From NCBI GenBank assembly GCA_001818435.1, contig MHKO01000033.1, positions 1-20,165 of the forward strand: a DNA stretch of 20,165 nt. Direction: 5' to 3'. This document shows, piece after piece, positions 1 to 6,881 of this stretch. The notes below the pieces were generated by a model. That model ran no database searches and had not been told where the DNA came from. It saw only the letters and a list, made by a program, of their open reading frames with translations. Each line of letters opens with the position of its first letter. Within the stretch, counting starts at the first letter, position 1. Origin of the DNA: Candidatus Komeilibacteria bacterium RIFCSPLOWO2_02_FULL_48_11 (GTDB lineage Bacteria > Patescibacteriota > Patescibacteriia > UBA2169). The position numbers and the translations under genes were made by a program.

Positions 1-125
1 GCCACATTGGCAAAAATCATGGTGAACTCTTCTTGCGTGTGATTCACCTGCATGATATTCGTATATTCCGCACCCGGAATATTGTCAGCGATTTTAATTT
101 CCTGTTGGGGTTGGTTGTTGGTCAT
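1..125 (-). CDS. DUF3467 family protein, N-terminal part (cut by window edge)
   Basis: The first 41 codons of a minus-strand gene run off the left edge. The protein begins MTNNQPQQEIKIADNIPGAE and continues with a YTNIMQVNHTQEEF stretch. That pattern (a short polar start, then an N-[IL]-x-x-V-x-H-[ST]-x-x-E-F core) is the hallmark I know from the small DUF3467 family, usually about 100 residues and of unknown function. The ATG at 123-125 has no Shine-Dalgarno directly upstream. The nearest AAGGAG-like motif is at 177-182 (minus sense), on the far side of a short repeat at 136-171. The family call is from memory of the pattern; the C-terminal half is not in the window. Confidence 0.7.
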   Translation of the reverse strand, partial: MTNNQPQQEIKIADNIPGAEYTNIMQVNHTQEEFTMIFANV

Positions 126-135
126 AGTATAGAAG

Positions 136-171
136 CGGATACACGCAGATATTCACGCGGATTGACGCGGA
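136..171. repeat. short tandem repeat with ACGCGGA-type units
   Basis: Three imperfect units of about 10-12 bp end in ACGCAGA, ACGCGGA and ACGCGGA. Similar arrays are scattered in many bacterial genomes. This one lies in the leader of the DUF3467 gene, between an AAGGAG motif and the start codon. Confidence 0.5.
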
Positions 172-244
172 ATTATCTCCTTGTGTATTCGCTTAAATTA
201 TCCTAGTTTAAACTCTTAAGTGATCCTTAAAAAAATAAGATTAT

Positions 245-472
245 TTAAATCCCTTTTTCCTTTAAACAATTTTTATACCTAGCTTCATTTTCTTTTTCTT
301 GATCATTTGAAGCTTTCTGACCAAAAGCAGAAATGTCCAATGTATTGTCGTATGTTTTATAATAGCACTCCTTTTTAGCTTGACTAGGTCTCCACTCATA
401 CCAATAAAATAAAAATCCAACTGCTACTATAGCTAAAATTAAATATGGTAATTGCTTTTTAATAATGTTCAT
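245..472 (-). CDS. small single-pass membrane protein, function unknown
   Basis: A 75-residue protein starting MNIIKKQLPYLILAIVAVG. It has a short basic N-terminus, one hydrophobic segment (about residues 8-25), then a polar tail with two Cys (about residues 37 and 69) and many Lys/Glu. This could be an N-in membrane anchor or an uncleaved signal peptide with a small exported domain. The frame stays open upstream to 577, but that part is translated from a dispersed repeat (511-534) and is unlikely to be coding. An ATG at 496 is an alternative start; neither start has a strong Shine-Dalgarno. I do not recognise a family. AT-rich composition unlike its neighbours leaves some doubt that it is expressed. 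Confidence 0.5.
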   Translation of the reverse strand: MNIIKKQLPYLILAIVAVGFLFYWYEWRPSQAKKECYYKTYDNTLDISAFGQKASNDQEKENEARYKNCLKEKGI

Positions 473-510
473 ATTTTTTTTCTTGCTAAAATTCATATTA
501 TTTTTTACTG

Positions 511-534
511 GATTCCCGTTTTCGCGGGAATGAC
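511..534. repeat. dispersed palindrome ATTCCCG-N6-CGGGAAT
   Basis: A perfect 7-bp inverted repeat (512-518 and 525-531) followed by GAC. It is the same pattern as the ATTCCCGCxxxxGCGGGAAT repeats (dRS3-like) found in many bacteria. In one frame it gives the familiar spurious SRENGNPV peptide. Confidence 0.6.
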
Positions 535-556
535 ATTTGTTTGTTATTGCGAGCGA

Positions 557-907
557 AACGCCCGACCCCCTAACCACCCCCTACCCCCCTCCTGGGTACC
601 CTCCAAAGGTGGGCAGGCAGGAGGGGGGACGGTACAGTGGACACACCTTCCTCTCTCTTACTCCCCCTCCTCTACCGAGGAGGGGGTCGGGAGGTGGTTC
701 TGAGAGGATTGGCTCAAATGGTGGAAATGAGCCATTTGATTGGCTCACATGAGCCATTTCTGGCTGGGGTGAGGTCAATCCTGGGGTTAGCCAAGCGCGG
801 AACCACCCCTCGGTCCCCTCCTTAGTAAAGGAGGGGATGTGTTTTTCTTGGTGAGGCCACCTCTTTATCCTTCCCCCTCCTCTACCCATGAGGGGGTTAG
901 GAGGTGG
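557..907. repeat. cluster of GC-rich hairpin repeats downstream of dnaK; no gene seen
   Basis: This stretch of about 350 bp carries no credible gene. At least four C-rich/G-rich palindromes are present: 584-594 with 618-628 (11 bp), 663-672 with 677-686 (10 bp, 4-nt loop), 815-823 with 828-836 (9 bp, 4-nt loop) and 873-879 with 890-896 (7 bp). They share the ACCACC-CCCCTCCT...AGGAGGGG-GGTGGT layout of one repeat family. Between them an 11-mer ATGAGCCATTT occurs twice (727-737, 749-759). The last copy starts directly after the dnaK stop codon, so it may end or protect that mRNA, although it has no U-tract. Confidence 0.7.
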
Positions 908-2809
908 TTACTTCTTCACCTCTTCATACTGCCCTTCCACCGGTTCTTTCTTGTCCGCCGAAGATGATGGTTCGCTAGACGAGCCGCCCTTGTCCGCCGA
1001 AGCCTCGCCCTGCGAGGCGTAGGCGGATTGACCTATCTTCTGCATCTCCTGCGCCAAAGCTTCAGCCGCTTGATTGATAGGATGAATATCGTCACTGTCT
1101 TTTACTTTCTTTAAGTCATCTATCTTGGATTGCACGCCTTTCTTGATATCTTCGCCAACCTTATCACCAGCATCGCGCAAGGCCTTTTCCGCTGTATAGA
1201 CAATGGAATCAGCCATGTTCTTGGTTTCAATAAGCTCTTTCTTTTTCTTGTCCTCTTCCGCATGGCTGGCCGCGTCTTGCTGCATCTTCTGGATTTCCGC
1301 GTCAGACAAACTGGTGGAAGCAGTAATAGTGATATGCTGTTCCTTGCCAGTGGCTTTATCTTTGGCCAAAACTTTCAAGATGCCATTGGCGTCCAAATCA
1401 AAAGTAACTTCCACCTGCGGCAAACCACGGGGCGAAGGCGGGATGCCGTCCAGAATAAAGCGGCCCAAAGTTTTGTTGTCTTTGGCAAATTCGCGCTCGC
1501 CTTGCAAGACATGAATTTCCACGGATGTTTGATTATCAGCCGCGGTGGAGAAAACCTGGGACTTGGAAGTCGGGATTGTTGAATTGCGGTCAATTAAAGG
1601 AGTGCGGATGTTGCCCAGAGTTTCAATGCCCAAAGTCAGGGGCGTAACATCCAAAAGCAGGACATCATGAACATCGCCCTGCAGAACGCCGGCCTGCACC
1701 GCCGCGCCAATGGCCACGACTTCGTCCGGGTTAACGCTTAAGTTCGGCTTTTTGCCAAAATATTCCTCAACCTTTTTCTGAACCAAAGGCATGCGGGTCA
1801 TGCCGCCGACCAAGATGACTTCGTTGATGGCGCTCTTGCTCCAACCCGAATCTTTCATGGCTTGGATAACCGGGCCAAAGGTTTTTTCAACCAAATGACC
1901 GACCAATTCCTCGAGCTTGGCGCGTGACATCTTCATCACCAAATGCTTGGGCCCGGACGAATCTGAAGTAATGTAAGGCTGGTTGATTTCAGTTTCAGTC
2001 TGGCTGGAGAGTTCATGCTTGGCTTTTTCCGCCGCTTCTTTAATGCGCTGCAATGCCAACACATCTTTAGCTAAATCAATGCCCTGGTCTTTTTTGAATT
2101 CATCAATAATCCATTTGATGATAATCTGGTCAAAATCATCGCCACCCAAGTGCGTGTCGCCGTTGGTGGCTTTGACTTCCACGGTATCAGCCGAGACTTC
2201 CAAAAGCGAGATGTCAAAAGTGCCGCCGCCTAAATCATAGACAGCGATTTTCTCATCTTTCTTCTTATCAAACCCATAGGCCAGAGCCGCGGCCGTGGGC
2301 TCGTTGATGATGCGTTTGACATCCAGGCCCGCGATCTTGCCAGCGTCCTTGGTGGCCTGGCGCTCGGAATCGTCAAAATAAGCCGGAACTGTGATAACAG
2401 CTTCAGTGATTTTTTCGCCCAAGCGCGCTTCGGCATCGGCCTTGAGCTTGCCTAAAACCATGGCTGAAATTTCCTGCGGCGTGTATTCTTTGCCGGACAT
2501 GACAACTTTAACGCCATCGCCTGATTTGACGATTTTGTAAGGCACCATGCTCTTGGTCTTTTCCACCTCTTTATCTTCAAAGCGGCGGCCGATTAAACGC
2601 TTAATGGAATAAAGCGTGTTCTCCGGATTAGTAACAGCCTGACGTTTGGCAGACTGGCCCACAATCCGCTCCCCGTTTTTAGAAGTGGCCACCACGGACG
2701 GAGTGGTGCGGTTGCCTTCGCTATTTTCCAAAATCTTGGGCTTGCCGCCTTCAATAATGGCCATAGCGCTATTCGTAGTGCCGAGGTCTATACCTAGTAT
2801 TTTACCCAT
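908..2809 (-). CDS. dnaK: chaperone DnaK (Hsp70)
   Basis: ATP-driven Hsp70 chaperone of the cytoplasm, working with GrpE and a DnaJ not found in this window. The 633-residue length is normal. The N-terminal ATPase domain opens with GIDLGTTNS (residues 6-14) and carries the second phosphate loop DLGGGTFDIS near residue 192. The interdomain linker DVLLLDVTPLTLGIET precedes the substrate-binding domain, and the C-terminus keeps an EPVEGQYEEVKK-type tail. The ATG at 2807-2809 has AAGGAG 10 nt upstream (2820-2825). It is the last gene of the hrcA operon. Oddity: residues about 595-620 (SAYASQGEASADKGG...) come from a palindromic repeat with a duplicated 14-mer, in frame within the disordered tail. 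Confidence 0.98.
   Translation of the reverse strand: MGKILGIDLGTTNSAMAIIEGGKPKILENSEGNRTTPSVVATSKNGERIVGQSAKRQAVTNPENTLYSIKRLIGRRFEDKEVEKTKSMVPYKIVKSGDGVKVVMSGKEYTPQEISAMVLGKLKADAEARLGEKITEAVITVPAYFDDSERQATKDAGKIAGLDVKRIINEPTAAALAYGFDKKKDEKIAVYDLGGGTFDISLLEVSADTVEVKATNGDTHLGGDDFDQIIIKWIIDEFKKDQGIDLAKDVLALQRIKEAAEKAKHELSSQTETEINQPYITSDSSGPKHLVMKMSRAKLEELVGHLVEKTFGPVIQAMKDSGWSKSAINEVILVGGMTRMPLVQKKVEEYFGKKPNLSVNPDEVVAIGAAVQAGVLQGDVHDVLLLDVTPLTLGIETLGNIRTPLIDRNSTIPTSKSQVFSTAADNQTSVEIHVLQGEREFAKDNKTLGRFILDGIPPSPRGLPQVEVTFDLDANGILKVLAKDKATGKEQHITITASTSLSDAEIQKMQQDAASHAEEDKKKKELIETKNMADSIVYTAEKALRDAGDKVGEDIKKGVQSKIDDLKKVKDSDDIHPINQAAEALAQEMQKIGQSAYASQGEASADKGGSSSEPSSSADKKEPVEGQYEEVKK
950..1027. 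repeat. palindromic repeat inside the dnaK 3' end
   Basis: A 14-mer CTTGTCCGCCGAAG occurs twice (950-963, 989-1002). The second copy continues into a palindrome built on GCCTCGC-CCT-GCGAGGC and ends TAGGCGGA. Read on the minus strand it has the form TCCGCCTACG...GGCTTCGGCGGACAAG, an element type I know from many Patescibacteria intergenic regions. Here it encodes part of the DnaK tail. Confidence 0.6.
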
Positions 2810-2849
2810 ATATAATAGTCTCCTTAAAAAAATAAATGGTTATATTGCT

Positions 2850-2920
2850 AAATTGTTATATTGTTATGCTACAGTTTTAGATTATTTATAAGCAATTTAA
2901 CAATATGACAATTTAACAAT
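2850..2920. repeat. AT-rich inverted repeat between hsp20 and dnaK
   Basis: 17-bp arms at 2850-2866 and 2898-2914 pair with one mismatch, and CAATTTAACAAT occurs twice (2893-2904, 2909-2920). The region lies in the dnaK leader. On the minus strand it also holds weak promoter-like hexamers (TTGTCA and TATAAA with a short 15-nt gap), so an internal dnaK promoter is possible but unproven. Confidence 0.5.
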
Positions 2921-2977
2921 TATCCAGCGGCAGGGGCGCGGCCTTGCGACACACGCCCCACACCGCAATAAGTAAAC

Positions 2978-3391
2978 TTATTTCGCGCTGATTTTAATCT
3001 GTTTCGGTTTGGCCCGTTCCTCTTTGGGAATGGTGATTTTTAATATGCCGTCTTTATATTCGGCATTGGCTCGCTCTCCGTTCACAGCCGCCGGCAAGGC
3101 CACGGCGCGGTGGAAAGAGCCGGAGCGGATTTCTTTACGGTAATAATTCTTTTCATCCACTTCGCTCTTTTTTTCGCTTGAGCCCTCAATGGTCAAGACG
3201 TCATTTTCCACCGAGATATTAACGTCTTTCGGGTCAACACCCGGCAAGGGTGTTTCAATAATAACATTGTCGGCATCTTGATAGACATCCAAGGCCGGCA
3301 CAAAACCAGCGCTGGCCATGGGCATGTCTTCAAAGAATTTGTCCATGTCCATGAATGGATCGAACATGGGACGCCATTTGATGATAGGCAT
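2978..3391 (-). CDS. small heat-shock protein, Hsp20/alpha-crystallin family
   Basis: ATP-independent holdase of the cytoplasm that binds unfolding proteins. It has 137 residues. A short N-terminal arm rich in Met/Asp/Phe precedes the alpha-crystallin domain (about residues 33-130), with ETPLPGVDPKDV near residue 48 and the closing signature YKDGILKITIPK. The C-terminal tail PKQIKISAK contains the I-x-I anchoring motif used for oligomerisation. ATG at 3389-3391 is chosen because AAGGAG lies 8 nt upstream; an open extension of six codons has no such site. It sits between grpE and dnaK in the hrcA operon, an uncommon but sensible place. Confidence 0.95.
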   Translation of the reverse strand: MPIIKWRPMFDPFMDMDKFFEDMPMASAGFVPALDVYQDADNVIIETPLPGVDPKDVNISVENDVLTIEGSSEKKSEVDEKNYYRKEIRSGSFHRAVALPAAVNGERANAEYKDGILKITIPKEERAKPKQIKISAK

Positions 3392-3410
3392 AGATGAGTC
3401 TCCTTGCACC

Positions 3411-3570
3411 CGTCATCCCGAGCGGAGCGACCCGATGTACTCATCGGGGAGCGAAGTCGAGGGATCTCGTGGATAAACACTCAAACGTAATTCACGAGAT
3501 TCTTCACTTCGGTCGTGAGTACACTCCCTCGTTCAGAATGACGAGAGATGGGGCTTCGGTCGGGATGACG
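3411..3570. repeat. MITE-like palindromic element, copy A (hsp20-grpE gap)
   Basis: Begins CGTCATCCCGAGCGGAGC and ends GCTTCGGTCGGGATGACG, giving terminal inverted repeats. The interior carries GGGATCTCGTGGAT, a matching CACGAGATTC arm, and TCAGAATGACG. It shares most of its length with copy B. No transposase is present in it. Confidence 0.75.
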
Positions 3571-3577
3571 GCTTAAA

Positions 3578-4048
3578 TTACTTCTTTTTGGCCACGACGA
3601 CCTTGGCGTGGCGCAAAACTTGATTATTTATCAACCACCCACTCTGGACTTCCTCGATTATCTGGTCCTCGCCTTTATCCGACTCCTGAACGCTGACTGC
3701 TTCGTGCAAATGGGGGTCAAACGGCTGGTCCGCTGTTTCAATGCGCTTGATGCCGCAATTGGCTAAAAATTCATCAAACTGCTTTTTGATGTGAGCCAAT
3801 CCCTGGACCCAGTCTTTTTTAGCTTCTTCTTCAGGCACGTGTTTCAAAGCCAGCTCAAAATGGTCAATAATCGGCAGTAATCCCAGGGCTAGGGTGCTGG
3901 TGGCGGCTGCCATTAATTTCCCCATTTGACCTTCATGCTCCCGCTTGAGATTCTGGTAATCAGCCTGGGCCCGCTTCCAACCCGAGAGGTATTCTTCGCA
4001 CTTGGTTTGTAATTCGGCGAGCTCCTTGTTTTCTTTTTCTTGTTTCAT
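3578..4048 (-). CDS. grpE: nucleotide exchange factor GrpE
   Basis: Releases ADP from DnaK in the Hsp70 cycle. The 156-residue protein has the usual plan: a long N-terminal coiled coil (about residues 1-50, with YLSGWKRAQADYQNLKRE), a four-helix centre, and a C-terminal beta domain with the family signature around GWLINNQVLRHAKVVVAKK. FDPHLHEAV matches the conserved PxxHEAV region that docks onto DnaK. The start is set at ATG 4046-4048; five more upstream codons are open but come from the edge of repeat copy B. The Shine-Dalgarno is weak. It lies between hrcA and hsp20, each separated by a repeat element. Confidence 0.96.
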   Translation of the reverse strand: MKQEKENKELAELQTKCEEYLSGWKRAQADYQNLKREHEGQMGKLMAAATSTLALGLLPIIDHFELALKHVPEEEAKKDWVQGLAHIKKQFDEFLANCGIKRIETADQPFDPHLHEAVSVQESDKGEDQIIEEVQSGWLINNQVLRHAKVVVAKKK

Positions 4049-4057
4049 AAATATCCA

Positions 4058-4215
4058 CGTCATACCGAGCGGAGCGACCCGATGTACTCATCCGGGAGCG
4101 AAGTCGAGGGATCTCGTCAAAGACGCTTAAGCGTAATTCACGAGATTCTTCACTTCGGTCGTGAGTACACTCCCTCGTTCAGAATGACGAGGGGTGTGGC
4201 TCTGCTCGGAATGAC
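4058..4215. repeat. MITE-like palindromic element, copy B (grpE-hrcA gap)
   Basis: Same subtype as copy A: CGTCATACCGAGCGGAGC at the left end, an ACGAGATTCTTCACTTCGGT arm inside, and TGCTCGGAATGAC at the right end. It fills practically the whole gap between hrcA and grpE. Confidence 0.75.
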
Positions 4216-4222
4216 AATTTAA

Positions 4223-4921
4223 TTACTTCTCAATCAACCCCTTCACATATCGTACCAGCCCGATGCTCTGCCCATAATCCATCCGCATAGGCCCAAGGAT
4301 GCCGAACACCAGGCCGCCTTTGGCGAGCGTCATGACCAAGCCGCACTCCTGACCGAACGGGTTGTCGCTGCCGAGCAGAACCGAGATATCGTCATCCAAG
4401 CGCTGGCTTATTTTAGACATGACTTTATCCAAGTGGTCAATGACCTGGGACATGTTGACCACCAAATCATGTCGTTCGTACTCGGGTTTTGAAAACAGAT
4501 TTGAAAGCCCGGTATAGTATGCGTCATTTGGAGAAAACGCAACTACAGTGGCATTTTGTGATAATTCCGCGGCTTTCTTTGCGACGCTCTTTATCCTCTC
4601 GTCTTTGCCGCCAGACGCGTGTGATGCGTCTCTACCATACGCGTGCTCTAAAGATCTCTGGTGAACCGCTGAAACGTCTCTATCGCCCAAATTTTCTATG
4701 TAAAACCTATACCCGGCCTCGGTCGGGATGCGGCCGGCTGAAGTGTGGGGCTGGGTGATGAACCCTTCTTTTTCCAGCTCCTGCATTTCATTGCGGATAG
4801 TGGGGCTGGAGAGTTCGCTCATATATTTATTGGCAATTAAAGTTGAACCTACTGGCTGAGCAGTCTTTACATATTCTTCAATGACAGACTGGAGTAAAGT
4901 TTGTTTACGGTCGTCTAGCAT
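4223..4921 (-). CDS. hrcA: heat-inducible transcription repressor HrcA
   Basis: Represses heat-shock genes by binding CIRCE. The 232-residue protein has the N-terminal winged helix (residues 1-75): a QPVGSTLIANKY helix, the SSPTIRNEMQELEKEGFI recognition region, and the wing QPHTSAGRIPTEAGYRFYI. A shortened C-terminal GAF-like domain follows and ends in IGLVRYVKGLIEK. HrcA of Firmicutes is about 340 residues; the reduction here is in the middle and C-terminal part, as I recall for Patescibacteria. It is the first gene of the operon, with a CIRCE and promoter about 290 bp upstream. The ATG at 4919-4921 has no clear Shine-Dalgarno. Confidence 0.93.
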   Translation of the reverse strand: MLDDRKQTLLQSVIEEYVKTAQPVGSTLIANKYMSELSSPTIRNEMQELEKEGFITQPHTSAGRIPTEAGYRFYIENLGDRDVSAVHQRSLEHAYGRDASHASGGKDERIKSVAKKAAELSQNATVVAFSPNDAYYTGLSNLFSKPEYERHDLVVNMSQVIDHLDKVMSKISQRLDDDISVLLGSDNPFGQECGLVMTLAKGGLVFGILGPMRMDYGQSIGLVRYVKGLIEK

Positions 4922-4950
4922 AGTTAAATAGAAAATGGTGGATCAGAATT

Positions 4951-5138
4951 ACAGAATTTCAGTAGAAGACCGCGTCATCCCGAGCGAGGTGTACTCGCCG
5001 AATCGAGGGATCTCAGGGGTTACCCACGAGATTTCGGCCAAAGGCTGACCAGCCTCTGGCTGGCCTCCACTCCCCGCCGAGTACGGCTGGTCGGTCGGAA
5101 TGACGGCTGTATTATCCACCGAAATTCCGAAATTCTGT
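4951..5138. repeat. inverted repeat bracketing element copy C in the hrcA leader
   Basis: ACAGAATTTC at 4951-4960 and its exact complement GAAATTCTGT at 5129-5138 bracket element copy C. GGTGGAT/ATCCACC-type sequence extends the symmetry. In the RNA this would close a large stem around the element. Confidence 0.45.
4973..5105. repeat. MITE-like palindromic element, copy C (hrcA leader)
   Basis: Starts CGTCATCCCGAGCGAGG and ends TCGGTCGGAATGACG. Its interior differs from copies A and B but is nearly the same as copy E at 18941-19066. Both contain a 27-bp core (5034-5060) beginning TCGGCCAAAGGCTGA, which also appears inside rsmH with two changes. Confidence 0.75.
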
Positions 5139-5181
5139 ACCACTACCGTTATTTCATTACTATTTTTAGTTTATATCATCC

Positions 5182-5210
5182 ATTATCACTCGTCAAGGGA
5201 GAGTGATAAT
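5182..5210. promoter_or_regulatory. CIRCE operator (HrcA-binding site), variant form
   Basis: TTATCACTC (5183-5191), nine bases, GAGTGATAA (5201-5209), extended by one more pair to a perfect 10-bp inverted repeat. The consensus CIRCE is TTAGCACTC-N9-GAGTGCTAA; the only difference is one symmetric base pair in each arm. It lies 4 nt downstream of the -10 box, so bound HrcA would cover the transcription start. Confidence 0.92.
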
Positions 5211-5213
5211 TTG

Positions 5214-5242
5214 AGTATAGATAAATCCAAAAACCTTGTCAA
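5214..5242 (-). promoter_or_regulatory. sigma-70 promoter of the hrcA-grpE-hsp20-dnaK operon
   Basis: On the minus strand TTGACA (5237-5242), a 17-nt spacer and TATACT (5214-5219) form a near-consensus promoter, with a predicted start near 5207 inside the CIRCE. This leaves a leader of about 285 nt before hrcA, most of it element copy C. Confidence 0.88.
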
Positions 5243-5243
5243 G

Positions 5244-5286
5244 ATAAAAAAAGACCTTACGACAACTCCCTTTGTCATAAGGTCTT
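5244..5286 (-). terminator. intrinsic terminator of the 467-residue gene
   Basis: A 15-bp stem (5251-5265 with 5272-5286, one G-U pair) with a 6-nt loop, followed on the minus strand by a run of seven T. It separates the sigma-factor island from the heat-shock promoter, which begins at once on its far side. Confidence 0.9.
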
Positions 5287-5321
5287 GATGAAAAAATATG
5301 CGCCCTCCTTAGCGCTCTCAC

Positions 5322-6725
5322 TTACTCGGCCTTGGCCAGGCGGTCCAAAGCTTCGGCGACCAGCCGGTTAGCTTCCATAATAGCCTGCAACGCTGGCTGG
5401 GACTGAATGTGCTCCGCCACAGGCCTGTCTGCCGCGATCATGGCGAGCGCCTTCCGGACAACCATAGCCACCGGCAACCGAGCCAACTGCGAAGCCTGCA
5501 TAGAAAGTGGAGCCATCAAGATGTTGACCCGTGCGGCAATGTCAACTGCCGGATTGATTACCACTGCTCCCTGGCCAGCGGATGCGGATGCAAGCATAGC
5601 CATCATGCCCTGGGCCAAATCGCTGCTTTCCGGAACCACTGCCGGAATCGTAGCGCTGGCGCGAACCGCCGGAACCGCAGCAGAAGAGGCTGCTTCACGG
5701 CGCGCCCGCTCCGCTTCCGGTCCTTCGTTGCCATCAGTCAAGTATTCAAGCGTTGCGGCCTCTTGTCCGCGAGGATGCGCTGGTGTGCTAGGCGCAACCT
5801 TTGGCGTAGATTCACCTTTAGGCCTTGGCAAACGGGTCTGGTGGGACTTCTTCTGCCGAAAATCTTTTATCCTCTCCTGCCTAATCTCTGTCCGGGTGAT
5901 GTAATGGACGCCATCAGCAGAAAGCCGCTCCTTGAGCCGGTAAATCCACCAACCACCCAGTGGCAGGCTGTGCCCCACGCTACGCGCCAACTGGAACAGC
6001 ACAGTCGATAGATCCCTATTCGGCTCGCTATCAAGCGCGGCTATGAGTTGCTCGCGGCTCGCAAGGCCGATCTTCTTTGCAGTCTTGGCCGCAAGAATAT
6101 TTTCCCATGTCCACGGTGTCTGCTCTGGCATTGCATCCTCCTTTTCTAGTGTGTCACTATCCTCCTCGCGCTCCACTGCTTGTGCCCTCTCTCCAGAAAG
6201 CAGCCACGCGGCTTCGGCTGCCACCCGCAACCATGGTTCGTCATGAGCTGAAAGATCCTTGAGCTCCTCTTCTAATATACAGTTGATCGGTATTCCGGCC
6301 TCCTTGAGCGCGGCTGGCACAATGCCGCTATGCCGTCCGATTCGCGCAGCTATCTCTTCCGCGCTTGTAAGGCCAGCATCCACGAATGTACCGAGCACAG
6401 AATCGCGAACTCCAACCCCGCGGTCACCGAGCAACTTTCCAAAAAACGCGCGAAGCTCGGCAATCTGATTGGCGCGCGTATTGCTCTGCTGGGACGCCGA
6501 CGCGTCCGCGCCATCCGAAAGCGGCGCGAGCTGGATGTCTTCGCCAACACGCTCTAAATCGCCGCGCTCCAGAAGAGCGGTAATGTGCGCCTTGGCTTCT
6601 GGAATGTTTTCATCAAACAGCTCTTTCGCGACCCATCCGATGATTACTGGCTCATCCGGATTTTCACGTCCACGAATGCGCTTAATCACCCTATCCAAAT
6701 CCAGTCCTTCTCCTTCTGTAGCCAT
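5322..6725 (-). CDS. unrecognised 467-residue protein with HTH-like segments, next to three sigma factors
   Basis: I do not recognise a family. Residues about 24-66 (EPVIIGWVAKELFDENIPEA, then AHITALLERGDLERVGEDIQL) read like a winged helix. Residues about 117-145 (AGLTSAEEIAARIGRHSGI, then VPAALKEAGIP) read like a second helix-turn-helix. A Trp-rich helical part spans about 204-290, followed by a Pro/Ala/Ser/Arg linker (about 295-365) and an Ala-rich helical C-terminus (about 385-467). There is no signal peptide or membrane segment. The start is ATG 6723-6725 with AGGAGG 8 nt upstream. It is last in a row of four minus-strand genes and has its own terminator. An inverted repeat, GTTCAA-N7-TTGAAC (6775-6793), lies upstream. 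A DNA-binding or transcription role is inference. Confidence 0.85.
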   Translation of the reverse strand: MATEGEGLDLDRVIKRIRGRENPDEPVIIGWVAKELFDENIPEAKAHITALLERGDLERVGEDIQLAPLSDGADASASQQSNTRANQIAELRAFFGKLLGDRGVGVRDSVLGTFVDAGLTSAEEIAARIGRHSGIVPAALKEAGIPINCILEEELKDLSAHDEPWLRVAAEAAWLLSGERAQAVEREEDSDTLEKEDAMPEQTPWTWENILAAKTAKKIGLASREQLIAALDSEPNRDLSTVLFQLARSVGHSLPLGGWWIYRLKERLSADGVHYITRTEIRQERIKDFRQKKSHQTRLPRPKGESTPKVAPSTPAHPRGQEAATLEYLTDGNEGPEAERARREAASSAAVPAVRASATIPAVVPESSDLAQGMMAMLASASAGQGAVVINPAVDIAARVNILMAPLSMQASQLARLPVAMVVRKALAMIAADRPVAEHIQSQPALQAIMEANRLVAEALDRLAKAE

Positions 6726-6774
6726 GACCGTTCCCTCCTAAAAATGAAAATCACGTGCCACTGCGGGATAAAAT

Positions 6775-6794
6775 GTTCAATATAAATTTGAAAC
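6775..6794. promoter_or_regulatory. inverted repeat upstream of the 467-residue gene, possible operator
   Basis: GTTCAA-N7-TTGAAC in the 5' region of the gene starting at 6725. On the minus strand it reads GTTTCAA-ATTTATA-TTGAAC, which resembles in layout the larger repeat upstream of the second sigma gene (9454-9477). A weak TTGACT (6829-6834) lies further upstream, but the matching -10 is poor. Confidence 0.3.
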
Positions 6795-6835
6795 GTGCGT
6801 CAAAGCAACTTACCACGACTGTAAAAAAAGTCAAT

Positions 6836-6881
6836 AAAAATAGCGCTATACCTTGTGTTCTACATACAAAGTATAGCGCTA
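6836..6881 (-). terminator. intrinsic terminator of the 484-residue sigma gene
   Basis: TAGCGCTATAC arms (6841-6851 and 6871-6881) form an 11-bp stem, extended by partial pairing inside. The minus strand continues with five T. The TAG stop codon of the sigma gene (6879-6881) is the first triplet of the stem. Confidence 0.9.

Noticed and set aside
557..907. Several open frames of 62-102 codons in the repeat cluster after dnaK
   Set aside because: Their peptides are translations of the palindromic repeats, with no start signals.
557..907. CRISPR array
   Set aside because: Repeats are palindromes of variable length and spacing with no uniform spacers, and no cas gene is in the window.
5407..6011. 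Long plus-strand open frames opposite the 467-residue gene, including one of 200 codons
   Set aside because: They are antisense to a gene with a strong AGGAGG start and terminator, lack family motifs, and arise from GC-rich codon bias.
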